Source: [Clostridium] celerecrescens 18A (GTDB lineage Bacteria; Bacillota; Clostridia; Lachnospirales; Lachnospiraceae). Taken from it: 64,000 nt of DNA. Made by a program: the position numbers and the translations under genes. Positions 32,796 to 41,388 of the stretch are shown in pieces. The stretch covers positions 496,001 through 560,000 of the forward strand of contig NZ_PGET01000001.1 in the NCBI RefSeq assembly GCF_002797975.1. Reading direction: 5' to 3'. Every line of letters begins with the position of its first letter. Position 1 is the stretch's first letter. A model generated the notes under the pieces. The model did no database searches. It saw only the letters and a program-made list of their open reading frames with translations, and was not told where the DNA came from.

Positions 32796-33692
32796 ATGAA
32801 TGGTGATTTAAAAAAGAGGAAAGAACGTAGGCATAATTTCACAGCGTGGATGCTTGTTGCCCCGGCACTGGCGTTCATGCTGGTTTTTACAGCGTACCCT
32901 GTATTAAAGAGCTTGTATTTAAGCGTCATGAAATACAAAATGGGAATGGGGGCGCCGGAGCTTATTGGGCTGGAAAACTATGCAAAGCTGTTTTCATCAA
33001 AGCTGTTTTGGAAGGTAATGGGAAATACAGTCTTTTTTGCGCTGATTACCGTACTGCCCAGCATGGCTGTGGGATTGGGCCTTGCCGTTCTGGTAAATAG
33101 AAGAAGCCGGACCATCGGTTTTGTAAGAACGGCTTTTTTCTATCCGGTTGTAATGCCAATGATAGCCATAGCCAGTGTCTGGATGTTCATCTATATGGCG
33201 AAAAACGGATTGTTTGACCAGATGCTCATAAGCATGGGCTTTCGTCCGTTGAACGTCCTGTCAAAGAAGAGTACGGTGCTGCCTGCCATGGCGTTCATGT
33301 ACGTATGGAAGGAGGCAGGATATTTGATGGTATTTTTCCTGTCGGGGATCCAGAGCATATCAACAGAGGTCATGGAGGCTGCAAAGATCGACGGGGCCGG
33401 AAGCTTAAAAATCTTTAGAAAGATTACCCTGCCATTGCTGGCCCCAACATTCCTTTTTGTATCAACCATTGCCTTTACGAATAGTTTTAAGCTTGTGGAT
33501 CACGTTGTGATCATGACAGAGGGGGCTCCTAACAATGCCAGCACCCTCCTTCTTTACTACATTTACCAGCAGGGCTTTACGAATTTTAATTATGGAATGT
33601 CTTCTGCACTGACCGTTATCATGCTTGTCTTGCTGTTAATTGTGTCACTGCCGAGATTTATAAGCCAGGACAAGAAGATCCATTATAATTAG
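32796..33692 (+). CDS. Carbohydrate ABC transporter permease (UgpA/MalF type)
   Basis: A 298-residue membrane subunit with six predicted segments. The N-terminus 'MLVAPALAFMLVFTAYPVLKS' is typical of the family. The EAA loop is 'VMEAAKIDGAGSLKIFRKI' (about 185-205). It follows the lipoprotein gene after an attenuating hairpin and precedes the second permease by 13 bases. Confidence 0.95.
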   Translation: MNGDLKKRKERRHNFTAWMLVAPALAFMLVFTAYPVLKSLYLSVMKYKMGMGAPELIGLENYAKLFSSKLFWKVMGNTVFFALITVLPSMAVGLGLAVLVNRRSRTIGFVRTAFFYPVVMPMIAIASVWMFIYMAKNGLFDQMLISMGFRPLNVLSKKSTVLPAMAFMYVWKEAGYLMVFFLSGIQSISTEVMEAAKIDGAGSLKIFRKITLPLLAPTFLFVSTIAFTNSFKLVDHVVIMTEGAPNNASTLLLYYIYQQGFTNFNYGMSSALTVIMLVLLLIVSLPRFISQDKKIHYN

Positions 33693-33705
33693 AGGGGAGA
33701 AGGTT

Positions 33706-34521
33706 ATGAAAAACATGAAAAAACTATTAATATCCATTTGTTCCGTACTGCTGGCAACCGCATGGCTGGCTCCCCTGTTTTGGCTTGTGTGCACCGCTTT
33801 AACGGAGCCAACGTTTAAGATGACGTTCTTTCCCAATTCCAGGTTTACTCTGGGCAATATCATGTATGTGTGGAATGCCATACCCTTTGGAAGATATTAC
33901 TTAAATACCCTTTTCCTTGTTGCTGTAACATTTGGCATTCAGTTCGTTACATCTACCCTGGCTGGATATGCCCTTGGTGTTATGGAGTTTAAGGGACAGT
34001 ATCTGGTGATGGCAGTTATATTTATGCAGATCATTATACCCAATGATGTACTTATAACGCCTAACTTTATGACCTTATCGGAGATGGGGCTAACAGATAC
34101 AAAGCTGGGCATCATGCTGCCGTTTTATGGAAGCGCCCTGGCAATCTTCCTGTTAAGGCAGCACTTTAAGACCATACCAAGGGCCTTAGCGGAAGCGGCA
34201 AGAATTGACGGCGCAAATATATGGCAGACCATATGGCAGGTATATATGCCATGTGCAAAACCGGCATATATGTCATTTGCAGTCATTTCGGTCAGCTATC
34301 ACTGGAATAATTATCTGTGGCCGTTAATAGTAACAAATTCCCCTGCAAACCGTACTCTGACGGTAGGCCTTGCAATTTTTGCTAAATCCAAGGAAGCTAA
34401 TATGCAGTGGGCGAATGTCTGTGCTGCTACGTTAATTATCATACTGCCGTTATTAATAGCCTTTTTCATCCTGCAAAGACAGTTTATGAGCAGTTTCATC
34501 AGTGCAGGCATCAAGGAGTAG
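33706..34521 (+). CDS. Carbohydrate ABC transporter permease (UgpE/MalG type)
   Basis: A 271-residue second permease. The EAA loop is 'LAEAARIDGANIWQTIWQV' and the C-terminus is 'QRQFMSSFISAGIKE', characteristic of UgpE-like subunits. No ATPase gene is in the operon, so a shared MsmX/UgpC-type ATPase encoded elsewhere is expected. The hydrolase gene starts 12 bases later. Confidence 0.95.
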   Translation: MKNMKKLLISICSVLLATAWLAPLFWLVCTALTEPTFKMTFFPNSRFTLGNIMYVWNAIPFGRYYLNTLFLVAVTFGIQFVTSTLAGYALGVMEFKGQYLVMAVIFMQIIIPNDVLITPNFMTLSEMGLTDTKLGIMLPFYGSALAIFLLRQHFKTIPRALAEAARIDGANIWQTIWQVYMPCAKPAYMSFAVISVSYHWNNYLWPLIVTNSPANRTLTVGLAIFAKSKEANMQWANVCAATLIIILPLLIAFFILQRQFMSSFISAGIKE

Positions 34522-34533
34522 GGGGAGAGGACG

Positions 34534-35241
34534 ATGGAATTACATTTTTTAGGCAGTGGATCAGCATTTTATCCTCTGTATAAAAACACCAGTGCATATT
34601 TTGAATTAAACAACGATCTCTATTTGATCGATTGCGGAGAAACTGTATTTGAAGCATTGCTCTCATTGGTTGAACTTGAACAATACAGGGAAATTTACGT
34701 TGTGATCACACATCTGCACGCGGATCATGTGGGGAGCCTGGCTTCTTTGATTTCTTATACTTATTGCATGTTGGATAAGAAGCAGGTTACCGTTATTCAT
34801 CCCAAATCTGCGATTGTCCAGTTATTAAGCCTTATGGGAATCGGAAGGGAGTTTTACCGTTATATAGATGCTTATGACGGCAGCAATGTAGAATTTGAAG
34901 CGATCCAGGTTCAGCATGTGGATAATATGGAGTGTTTTGGCTATGTCATAAAAGTAAATGGAGAAACGATTTATTTCAGCGGAGATTCCTCTCATCTGCC
35001 TCAAAGAATACTGGAGGATTTTAAAAAGGGGGAAATCAAGACCATTTATCATGACACAAGCACCCATGATTCTGACTATGCAACCCACTGTTATTATGGT
35101 AAACTGGAGGCATGGATTCCCCATGAGATGAGAAAGAGGGTATTTTGTATGCATTTAGATTCTGATTGTAGAGAGTTGTTGGAAGGAAAAGGATTTTCCG
35201 TAGTAAACGTGGATGGTGATTCGTATGCTGAACCTAGGTGA
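34534..35241 (+). CDS. Metallo-beta-lactamase fold hydrolase (possible phosphodiesterase)
   Basis: A 235-residue protein of the RNase Z/PhnP-like branch. Metal ligands are visible: 'THLHADHVGS' (H-x-H-x-D-H), His in 'IQVQHVDNM', Asp in 'YFSGDSSH' and a final His in 'FCMHLDSD'. Relatives cleave phosphodiester bonds, including cyclic sugar phosphates. Sitting between a sugar importer and a phosphatase, it may open a phosphodiester-linked sugar substrate. It overlaps the next gene by about 17 bases. The substrate is inferred from context only. Confidence 0.85.
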   Translation: MELHFLGSGSAFYPLYKNTSAYFELNNDLYLIDCGETVFEALLSLVELEQYREIYVVITHLHADHVGSLASLISYTYCMLDKKQVTVIHPKSAIVQLLSLMGIGREFYRYIDAYDGSNVEFEAIQVQHVDNMECFGYVIKVNGETIYFSGDSSHLPQRILEDFKKGEIKTIYHDTSTHDSDYATHCYYGKLEAWIPHEMRKRVFCMHLDSDCRELLEGKGFSVVNVDGDSYAEPR

Positions 35242-35911
35242 TTTTCAGGAACTGAACGAAATTACAATTACAGTACGTATATGCCTGGCTCTGATAATAG
35301 GCGGCATTCTGGGAATGGAGAGAGAAGTCAGGAAGCAGCCGGCCGGATTCCGGACGTATATGCTGGTATGTATGGGATCGGCAGCAGTGATGATGACCAA
35401 CCAGTATATTTCGCAAACCTTTGGCGGCTCAGACCCCTCAAGGCTTGGTGCGCAGGTGGTCAGCGGGATCGGCTTTTTAGGGGCAGGTACCATCATAGTG
35501 ACCAGAAATAATCAGGTAAGGGGTTTAACCACTGCCGCCGGATTGTGGGCGGCTGCCTGTGCAGGGCTGGCTGTTGGCATCGGGTTCTACAAGGGGGCAA
35601 TACTTGTGGGATTGGCTATCAGTCTGATTATGACGGTTTTCCAAAAGGTTGACAGCCGGCTTATGGCAACTTCAAGAATCTTTAATTTGTATATGAACTT
35701 CAATGCTGCGGCAAATTTGAATCTGTTTCTGGAAAGCTGCAAAGAAAGGAATATACAAATTATTGATATCCAGGCATTTAAAGCTAAGGGTAAGGGAGAA
35801 GACGGTATCATTGTCATGATCACATTGAAAACTGCAAAAAGAGAGCCCCGGGGGAACGTATTGCAGTTTTTAGGTATGGCAGAGGGGCTTAAGTATATGG
35901 AGGAATTGTAG
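35225..35911 (+). CDS. MgtC/SapB family membrane protein
   Basis: About 228 residues: four N-terminal membrane segments of the MgtC core ('LALIIGGILGMEREVRKQPA', 'GFRTYMLVCMGSA', 'GIGFLGAGTI', 'GLTTAAGLWAAACAGLA') and a C-terminal soluble domain of about 80 residues with an ACT-like pattern. The ATG at 35225 has GGATGGTG upstream; the ATG at 35213 is also possible. MgtC-like proteins respond to magnesium or modulate F-type ATPase. Its place between two hydrolases is unusual; the metal-dependent phosphatase that follows uses Mg2+. Confidence 0.88.
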   Translation: MLNLGDFQELNEITITVRICLALIIGGILGMEREVRKQPAGFRTYMLVCMGSAAVMMTNQYISQTFGGSDPSRLGAQVVSGIGFLGAGTIIVTRNNQVRGLTTAAGLWAAACAGLAVGIGFYKGAILVGLAISLIMTVFQKVDSRLMATSRIFNLYMNFNAAANLNLFLESCKERNIQIIDIQAFKAKGKGEDGIIVMITLKTAKREPRGNVLQFLGMAEGLKYMEEL

Positions 35912-35915
35912 TTTT

Positions 35916-36701
35916 ATGGACAAAGAATTACATATTGACAGGAAAGAAATCGAAGAGCTTGTATTTGATACCAGACGCTTTTTTAATGACCAGCGGCTGG
36001 CATCAGATGTCCGGTCCAAGGGTCCGGCGGATTACGTCACTCAGGTAGATATCCAGGTTCAAAAGTGGCTGAAAGAAAAACTGGAGGAAAAATATCCCCA
36101 GATCCAATTCATGGGAGAAGAGAAGGACAATTCGGACCTGGATTTTAACAGGCCGATGTGGATTGTGGATCCGGTGGATGGAACCACCAACTTACTTCAT
36201 GATTACAAACAAAGTGCCGTAAGCATAGGCTTATGGGATGGAAAAAGAATAGGGTTAGGAGCTGTATACCTGCCATTCTTAAATGAATTTTTCTGGGCGG
36301 CAGAGGGAGAAGGAGCTTTTTTAAACGGCAGCAGAATCCGTGTCAGCAATAATAAAACCCTGGAAGAATCGTTGATCGCTATAGGCACAAGCCCTTATTA
36401 TAAGGAAAATGCGGAAAGAATCTTTGATATGAGCAGAAGGATTTTTATGAAATGCCAGGATATCCGCCGAGGCGGTTCGGCAGCCATTGACATGGTGTAT
36501 GTTGCCTGCGGCAGACTGGATGGATATTTTGAAATGAATTTGAATCCCTGGGATTATAGCGGAGCGTATCTGATTGTGAAAGAGGCTGGAGGGATGGTGG
36601 CTGAATTTGACGGTTCACCGGTGCAGTTTCGTAAAAAGAGCCATCTCATAGTCAGCAATGGGCATATATGGCATGAGATGCAAAAGGAAATAAATAAATA
36701 A
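35916..36701 (+). CDS. Inositol monophosphatase family phosphatase
   Basis: A 261-residue Mg2+-dependent phosphatase. Metal-site motifs 'FMGEEKD', 'WIVDPVDGTTNLLHDY' and 'NPWDYSGAYLIVKEAGG' are intact. Relatives act on inositol phosphate, sugar phosphates or 3'-phosphoadenosine phosphate. With the ABC importer and phosphodiesterase-like protein it could complete removal of phosphate from an imported phospho-sugar. It is the last gene of the operon, four bases after mgtC. Confidence 0.92.
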   Translation: MDKELHIDRKEIEELVFDTRRFFNDQRLASDVRSKGPADYVTQVDIQVQKWLKEKLEEKYPQIQFMGEEKDNSDLDFNRPMWIVDPVDGTTNLLHDYKQSAVSIGLWDGKRIGLGAVYLPFLNEFFWAAEGEGAFLNGSRIRVSNNKTLEESLIAIGTSPYYKENAERIFDMSRRIFMKCQDIRRGGSAAIDMVYVACGRLDGYFEMNLNPWDYSGAYLIVKEAGGMVAEFDGSPVQFRKKSHLIVSNGHIWHEMQKEINK

Positions 36702-36715
36702 AAATTCAAGTGTAT

Positions 36716-36763
36716 AAGCCCCTTCCTGTGGGAGACAAACTGTTTTGCAGCAGGAAGGGGCTT
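36716..36763. terminator. Hairpin after the phosphatase gene
   Basis: AAGCCCCTTCCTG (36716-36728) pairs perfectly with CAGGAAGGGGCTT (36751-36763). It lies between two convergent genes. The T-run on the plus strand is poor. Confidence 0.65.
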
Positions 36764-36776
36764 AAGTTATAAAGGG

Positions 36777-37367
36777 TTAAATAAACAGAAAATACCGTGG
36801 CGTGCGGCTCTTGTACTGCAAATACTCATCCCCAAAGGCACGTGGCAAATATGTTTCTTCCTCTAAAATCTGTAAATGCAGCAGCAGGATGCCAATGACC
36901 GCAGCGACCAGAAGGATGACGTTTGGCAGTGCGAGTGCAGAACCAAGGTACAGCATGTCAAAGCCCACAAAGGCGGGATTTCTGCTGACTTTGTAAATTC
37001 CACTCGTGACAATGGCAGTCTTTTGGCTTTCGTCCACACCTGCCCTCCAGCTGTCACGCATGGAGGTGATAGCCAGGATAAAAAAAATGACTCCGCTTCC
37101 TGTAAGCGCGATACCAACCCACCGAATGCTTGCTGGGAATTTAAGAGTAAGTATGAACCGGGGAACAAAAACACTTGCATACTGAATGACTGCAATGCTG
37201 TAGGTAGCCGTTAACAGGGCTGTTTCAATCGCAGCCGTTTTAGGAGGTTTGCGGCCCTTTGCCAACCGGTTTGTATGAATGCCCTTTTTCCGGAGAAGTA
37301 TCTGTTTCATAAAATATCCAATATAAAAACAGGTTATTAATCCAAATACACTGATCTGAAAGATCAC
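36777..37367 (-). CDS. Isoprenylcysteine carboxyl methyltransferase-like membrane protein
   Basis: A 196-residue integral membrane protein with about five segments. The family signature is the C-terminal 'GIYKVSRNPAFVGFDMLYLG' and 'EEETYLPRAFGDEYLQYKSR', which form the SAM-binding site of ICMT/phospholipid methyltransferase-like proteins. The GTG start at 37367 follows GGCGGTGA. The methyl acceptor is unknown; bacterial relatives act on lipids or small molecules. It stands alone. Confidence 0.85.
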   Translation of the reverse strand: MIFQISVFGLITCFYIGYFMKQILLRKKGIHTNRLAKGRKPPKTAAIETALLTATYSIAVIQYASVFVPRFILTLKFPASIRWVGIALTGSGVIFFILAITSMRDSWRAGVDESQKTAIVTSGIYKVSRNPAFVGFDMLYLGSALALPNVILLVAAVIGILLLHLQILEEETYLPRAFGDEYLQYKSRTPRYFLFI

Positions 37368-37454
37368 TCTATCACCGCCTTAAACGTAGTACTTCAAAGT
37401 ATACCATGGAACGGTTGAAATGAATATCATAATGTTTTAAGAATAAACAGTTAT

Positions 37455-37490
37455 AGGGTATCAGAGCCCAGGAACAAGCTCTGATACCCT
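37455..37490 (-). terminator. Terminator of the trk operon
   Basis: AGGGTATCAGAGC (37455-37467) pairs perfectly with GCTCTGATACCCT (37478-37490), just downstream of the trkH stop on the minus strand. Confidence 0.7.
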
Positions 37491-37496
37491 ATTGAT

Positions 37497-38972
37497 CTAC
37501 AATTTTCTGTTAAAGCCCTGGCGCAGAATGTTTATGCCGGAATAAAATCCTATTATTACAAGAAAGATTTCAAGTCTTCCAAGTACCATGCCAAACATTT
37601 CGACAATCAGGGTACCGGCACCGGTTGATGGTCCGGTGAGACCAATTGACAGGCCCACAGTACCCAGCGCGGATGCGAACTCAAACATTCCTTCTGTCAG
37701 TCCGCAGCCTGCAGTAACCGTAGTAAGCAGTGATCCTGTTATGAATAATCCCATATAACAGACTGCAAATCCTGTTGTGTCTGCTGCAAGGGAGGAGTCA
37801 ATAGGTGTTTTGCCCTGTGCTTTTCCATAAACGGGGGCTTCTACATTGCGGGTGGGAGAAAGCCTCTTGCGTATATCCAGGGCAGCCAGCCGCAGCATGA
37901 TGTAAACCCGGGATAATTTTAATCCTCCTGCCGTGGAACCCATGCCGCCGCCGATGATCATCATCAGAATGAGTATGCCTATAGCTGCAGGCGGCCATGA
38001 TGTGTAGCTCATGGTGGAATAACCGGTAGTGGAAAGGGCAGAAACGATATCAAATGACGACTTGCGCAAGCCCTGGGCAAAGCTGATGCCAAGACCATGT
38101 GAGAGGGATATCGCTGTAAGCGGCACAAATATGAGTAAAAGCAGGAACATAAACCGGACCTCGCTGACACCAATGAACTGCCGCCATTTCCGTTTTGCAA
38201 GCAGCAGCAACGCAGCAAAGTTGGTGGTTCCGGTCAGCATCAGGAAAATGGTAATGATCTCTATGGAAAAACTGTTATATTCTCCTATACTGTTGAGCCG
38301 TGTTGAAAAACCGCCGGTTGACAGTGCACACATGGTGTGCATGATGGCATCAAACAGTTCCATTCCGGCAATCCGGTATGCAGCCGTCCCTGCAATCAGG
38401 AGGCAGCTGTACATGGCAAATACCGTCTGCGCCGTTTTTTTAAGGTTTGGCATGAGCTTATCTGGGTGCCCCTCCGCGGTAAACAAATTCATCGACTGCT
38501 TCCCCGATACGAACATGACCATCATCATCACAAACCCTAGACCGCCGCAAAACTGCATGAAACTCCGGTGAAACAAAAATATTTTAGGTGTTACCGTAAC
38601 GTCCATCACGGAAAGTCCTGTTGTCGTCCAGCCGCTTACAGACTCAAACAAAGCCTGTAAAATGGTTAACTGCCGACTGATGACAAATGGAACGGCACCT
38701 ACAAAAATACCCCAAAACCATGCAAATAATACGGTAAGACTGCTGCGCTGTATGGAGGATCTCCATTCAAGTCCGCCGTCCCCATCCTGTTTTCCGAACA
38801 AACAGAGAATCGCCCCGAGTATCATTGACCCGGCTGCAGGAATAAGGAAAGACAGCATATAGATGATGTCACCGGGATAAAAGGGCAGAACGGTCAGGGG
38901 GGCGGCTACCAGCACGCCTACAAGCAGCATAAGTCTCCCGCAGCTTGAACAATCGGAAAATGTTCGATTCAT
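37497..38972 (-). CDS. trkH: TrkH/KtrB family potassium uptake channel subunit
   Basis: A 491-residue potassium channel-like transporter with four membrane-pore-membrane repeats. Selectivity-filter-like segments are seen as 'VSGWTTTGLSV', 'CALSTGGFST', 'SALSTTGYST' and 'SALGTVGLSIG'. The frame extends 45 codons upstream, but the ATG at 38972 has GGAAGGTGA and the normal N-terminus. It follows two TrkA-type genes. It imports K+ with gating by the TrkA ring. The length and partner proteins fit Trk better than Ktr. Confidence 0.93.
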   Translation of the reverse strand: MNRTFSDCSSCGRLMLLVGVLVAAPLTVLPFYPGDIIYMLSFLIPAAGSMILGAILCLFGKQDGDGGLEWRSSIQRSSLTVLFAWFWGIFVGAVPFVISRQLTILQALFESVSGWTTTGLSVMDVTVTPKIFLFHRSFMQFCGGLGFVMMMVMFVSGKQSMNLFTAEGHPDKLMPNLKKTAQTVFAMYSCLLIAGTAAYRIAGMELFDAIMHTMCALSTGGFSTRLNSIGEYNSFSIEIITIFLMLTGTTNFAALLLLAKRKWRQFIGVSEVRFMFLLLLIFVPLTAISLSHGLGISFAQGLRKSSFDIVSALSTTGYSTMSYTSWPPAAIGILILMMIIGGGMGSTAGGLKLSRVYIMLRLAALDIRKRLSPTRNVEAPVYGKAQGKTPIDSSLAADTTGFAVCYMGLFITGSLLTTVTAGCGLTEGMFEFASALGTVGLSIGLTGPSTGAGTLIVEMFGMVLGRLEIFLVIIGFYSGINILRQGFNRKL

Positions 38973-38977
38973 AAGTA

Positions 38978-39643
38978 TCACCTTCCGGTCAATCCTTTGA
39001 CCGCAGCAATTTCCTGGCCGCTGCTGGATATTAACACCAGCACATCGCCGGCAAGTATCCTCGTATCGCCGCGGGGGATCATGGCCGTGTTGCTTCGCAG
39101 GATGCATCCAATGATTACTTCCTTTGGCAGATCGATTTCCCAGATTTTTTTGCCAACTACCGGAGCGCTGCCGGTAATAGGCACTTCTGCGATTTGGATC
39201 CGTCCTTCTCCAATGGGGACAATATTTGCCATTTCATCAACAAATGCCTGCTGTTCGATGATGCTTGTCACGGCAGAAATGGCGCATACCACACTGTCAA
39301 TGCCCATTTTATAGAAGAAGTCAGTTTTCTTCGGATCGGACACCAATGCAACAGTTTTTTTTATGTGGAAACGTTTTTTGCACAGTTCACAAACCACAAG
39401 ATTGTCTTCATCCTTTGATGTCAGTGCAATTGCAATGTCATAAGCAGCAGCATCTGCGTCTTCTAAAACAAATGGCTTAGTCCCATCGCCGTAGATGACG
39501 GATAGTTTTTTAATTTCTGCCAGCTTCAGGCAGTCATCATAGATATCATTAATAGCGGTCACCTGATACCCACGCTTAATCAGTGAAAGAGCGAGAGATT
39601 TTGATTTACTTCTGCCGCCCACAAGCAGGACCTTCTTTTTCAT
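38978..39643 (-). CDS. TrkA-type potassium channel regulator (RCK_N plus RCK_C)
   Basis: A 221-residue cytoplasmic protein: Rossmann NAD-binding domain (1-130, 'KKVLLVGGRSKSKSLALSLI') and a TrkA-C domain (about 140-215, 'WEIDLPKEVIIGCILRSNTAMIPRGDT'). The nucleotide-binding glycine motif GGRSKS differs from the classical GxGxxG. It gates TrkH. Its start overlaps the stop of the preceding TrkA-N gene (ATGA). It is separated from trkH by only a few bases. Confidence 0.9.
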   Translation of the reverse strand: MKKKVLLVGGRSKSKSLALSLIKRGYQVTAINDIYDDCLKLAEIKKLSVIYGDGTKPFVLEDADAAAYDIAIALTSKDEDNLVVCELCKKRFHIKKTVALVSDPKKTDFFYKMGIDSVVCAISAVTSIIEQQAFVDEMANIVPIGEGRIQIAEVPITGSAPVVGKKIWEIDLPKEVIIGCILRSNTAMIPRGDTRILAGDVLVLISSSGQEIAAVKGLTGR

Positions 39644-40131
39644 TTTGTTTCCTCCTTAAGCTCACAGGCTGTTTTATCCATTTTTTCCGTGCTGCCTGTT
39701 TTGAGAAGCATTTTATCTATCTCCTTTGCAGACAAAATGGCCGGACAGATGGTGTCAATGCCGAATTCGCGGTATACACATTCCCGCTCAGGATCATACA
39801 GCCGGGCAATAACACGGTTGACCTTAAATATTTCCCGGGCGATCTGGGCAATCATCACATTGACATTATCATTATTCGTGACGACCACAAGAACGTCTGC
39901 CTTATCGATCTGCGCTTCCTGCAGAACGTCAAAATCAGTACCGTCACCGGCAACGGACAGCCCCCCGAAAGACGGTGAGAGTTTGCGGAAGGCCTCCTTA
40001 TTCTTGTCAATGATAAGAACGTTTCCACTCTCCTCTGACAGAGTATTTGCAAGGTTGGCACCTAACCTTCCACATCCAACGATTATGAAATACTCAGATA
40101 AATTCTTAGATGAAACCAGTTTCATATTCAT
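39640..40131 (-). CDS. TrkA-N domain protein (single RCK_N)
   Basis: A 163-residue NAD-binding regulator with an intact 'IVGCGRLGANLANTLSEE' nucleotide motif and the acidic 'VLIIDKNKEAF'. It lacks a TrkA-C domain. With its neighbour it likely forms a heteromeric gating ring: one subunit with the classical nucleotide site, one with a variant site and the ligand domain. ATGA overlaps at both ends couple it to the TPR gene and to the second TrkA gene. Confidence 0.9.
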   Translation of the reverse strand: MNMKLVSSKNLSEYFIIVGCGRLGANLANTLSEESGNVLIIDKNKEAFRKLSPSFGGLSVAGDGTDFDVLQEAQIDKADVLVVVTNNDNVNVMIAQIAREIFKVNRVIARLYDPERECVYREFGIDTICPAILSAKEIDKMLLKTGSTEKMDKTACELKEETK

Positions 40132-40520
40132 TTCCTCCTGTCCACATATCCGATGCTCTGTGCATCGGATCCTTTTGTATAATCAACCTGATGTTCTTCC
40201 GGACAATCGCTTTCGTCATAAGCAGTCCGGCCCCTGGAAAAGAATGTTCCGTAGCTGTCCAGATTTTGCCGCGCCGGCAAGTAGGAGGGGGCCAATGCCC
40301 AGGCAGCGCGGAAGTGTTTCATGGCCGCTATATGATCCCCCTCTTTTTCAAGAATCACACCAAACAGATTATGCGGCTCTGCGGCATGAGGGTATTTTCC
40401 CATTGCGTCAGATATAAGACGCTCACATTCCCTGTATTCCCCTGTGAGTGCAAGCCTTCGGACAGAAGTACAAAGCGCGTTCAGCTCTTTTTTGTTTTCA
40501 GATATTTCCAGCTCTTTCAT
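40128..40520 (-). CDS. TPR-like protein, first gene of the trk operon
   Basis: A 130-residue soluble protein with about two tetratricopeptide-like repeats (15-90, 'AEPHNLFGVILEKEGDHIAAMKHF', broken here at 'ILEKEGDHIAAMKHFRAAWA'). The C-terminal 40 residues are polar and unstructured. It overlaps the TrkA-N gene by four bases. An adaptor between KdpD or TrkA and other proteins is conceivable; no function is established. An AGGAGG ribosome site precedes the ATG. Confidence 0.75.
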   Translation of the reverse strand: MKELEISENKKELNALCTSVRRLALTGEYRECERLISDAMGKYPHAAEPHNLFGVILEKEGDHIAAMKHFRAAWALAPSYLPARQNLDSYGTFFSRGRTAYDESDCPEEHQVDYTKGSDAQSIGYVDRRK

Positions 40521-40588
40521 GATCAGGCCTCCTTTGATGCCTCTTTCCTCTTTGCATGATTATCATATCGTGGATCCCGTGACCGTGG

Positions 40589-40628
40589 TGTGAGAGGCTG
40601 GGGCGTCCTGTGAGAAAGCTGTGAGAAA
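40589..40628 (-). promoter_or_regulatory. Direct repeats upstream of the trk operon, candidate KdpE sites
   Basis: On the minus strand TTTCTCACAG occurs twice at 11-base period (40628-40619, 40617-40608), and TCTCACA occurs again at 40595-40589, 20 bases further. OmpR-family response regulators such as KdpE bind tandem repeats of this spacing. The repeats lie 70-110 bases before the TPR-trk operon start. Confidence 0.5.
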
Positions 40629-40646
40629 AATTAATAATTACAAAAT

Positions 40647-40681
40647 AAAAAGACCGTCTCGGAAACCGGGACGGTCTTTTT
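40647..40681 (-). terminator. Terminator of kdpDE
   Basis: AAAAAGACCGTC-like arm (40647-40658) pairs with GACGGTCTTTTT (40670-40681), giving T-runs on both strands. It separates kdpE from the trk operon. Confidence 0.85.
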
Positions 40682-40689
40682 ATTCTTTC

Positions 40690-41388
40690 TTATTCATCTA
40701 CAAGCCGGTAGCCAACTCCTATCTCAGTAAGAATGTATCTTGGTTTCGCCGGAGTCGGTTCAATCTTTCGACGAAGTCCGGCCATGAGTGCCCGAAGCGC
40801 CTGAGTATCAGTTCCGTACCCCACGCCGTAGATTTCTTTTAAAATGTACTGGGTAGTCAGCACCTTGCCTGGATTCTTTAAAAAAAGTGTCAGTAAATGA
40901 TATTCAAGAGGGGTGACATGGAGTTGGTCACCTTCCAGGGATACAATACGTTTTTCCAGGTCAATGGAAAGACCTCCCACGGATAGAATTGTCTGTGCCT
41001 TAGTGACACCGATTTTGTATAAATGGCGTAATGCAACCCGGATCCGGGCCATCAGCTCTGTCGCAGAAAATGGTTTTGTCAGATAATCGTCTGCGCCGCT
41101 GTCCAGAGCTGCCGCCTTTTCCTTATCCTGATCCCGGGCTGATACAACGATGATAGGCATTTCTGACCATTCCCGTACCTTTTTAATAACCTCCATGCCG
41201 TCAAAATCTGGCAGGCCAAGATCAAGGAGCATTAGGTCGATCTGGTGAGAGACAAGAATGGATAGGGCGTTTTGTGCCGTACTTGCCGTAGTATAGGGAA
41301 AGCCTTCCTGCTTTAGGGCATAGCAGATAAAATTTCGAATTTGGGTATCATCCTCAACAACCAGGATAGTTTCATTTTTACTAGTCAT
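40690..41388 (-). CDS. kdpE: KdpE-like response regulator
   Basis: A 232-residue OmpR-family regulator. The receiver domain has the acidic pair Asp13/Asp14, the phospho-acceptor Asp56 in 'LMLLDLGLPDFDG' and the conserved Lys in 'DDYLTKPFS'. The C-terminal winged helix includes 'VTPLEYHLLTLFLKNPGKVLT'. The frame extends 16 codons up, but the ATG at 41388 starts the family N-terminus. It overlaps the kinase gene by eight bases. No kdpFABC operon lies here; the trk genes next door are the likely targets. Confidence 0.93.
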   Translation of the reverse strand: MTSKNETILVVEDDTQIRNFICYALKQEGFPYTTASTAQNALSILVSHQIDLMLLDLGLPDFDGMEVIKKVREWSEMPIIVVSARDQDKEKAAALDSGADDYLTKPFSATELMARIRVALRHLYKIGVTKAQTILSVGGLSIDLEKRIVSLEGDQLHVTPLEYHLLTLFLKNPGKVLTTQYILKEIYGVGYGTDTQALRALMAGLRRKIEPTPAKPRYILTEIGVGYRLVDE

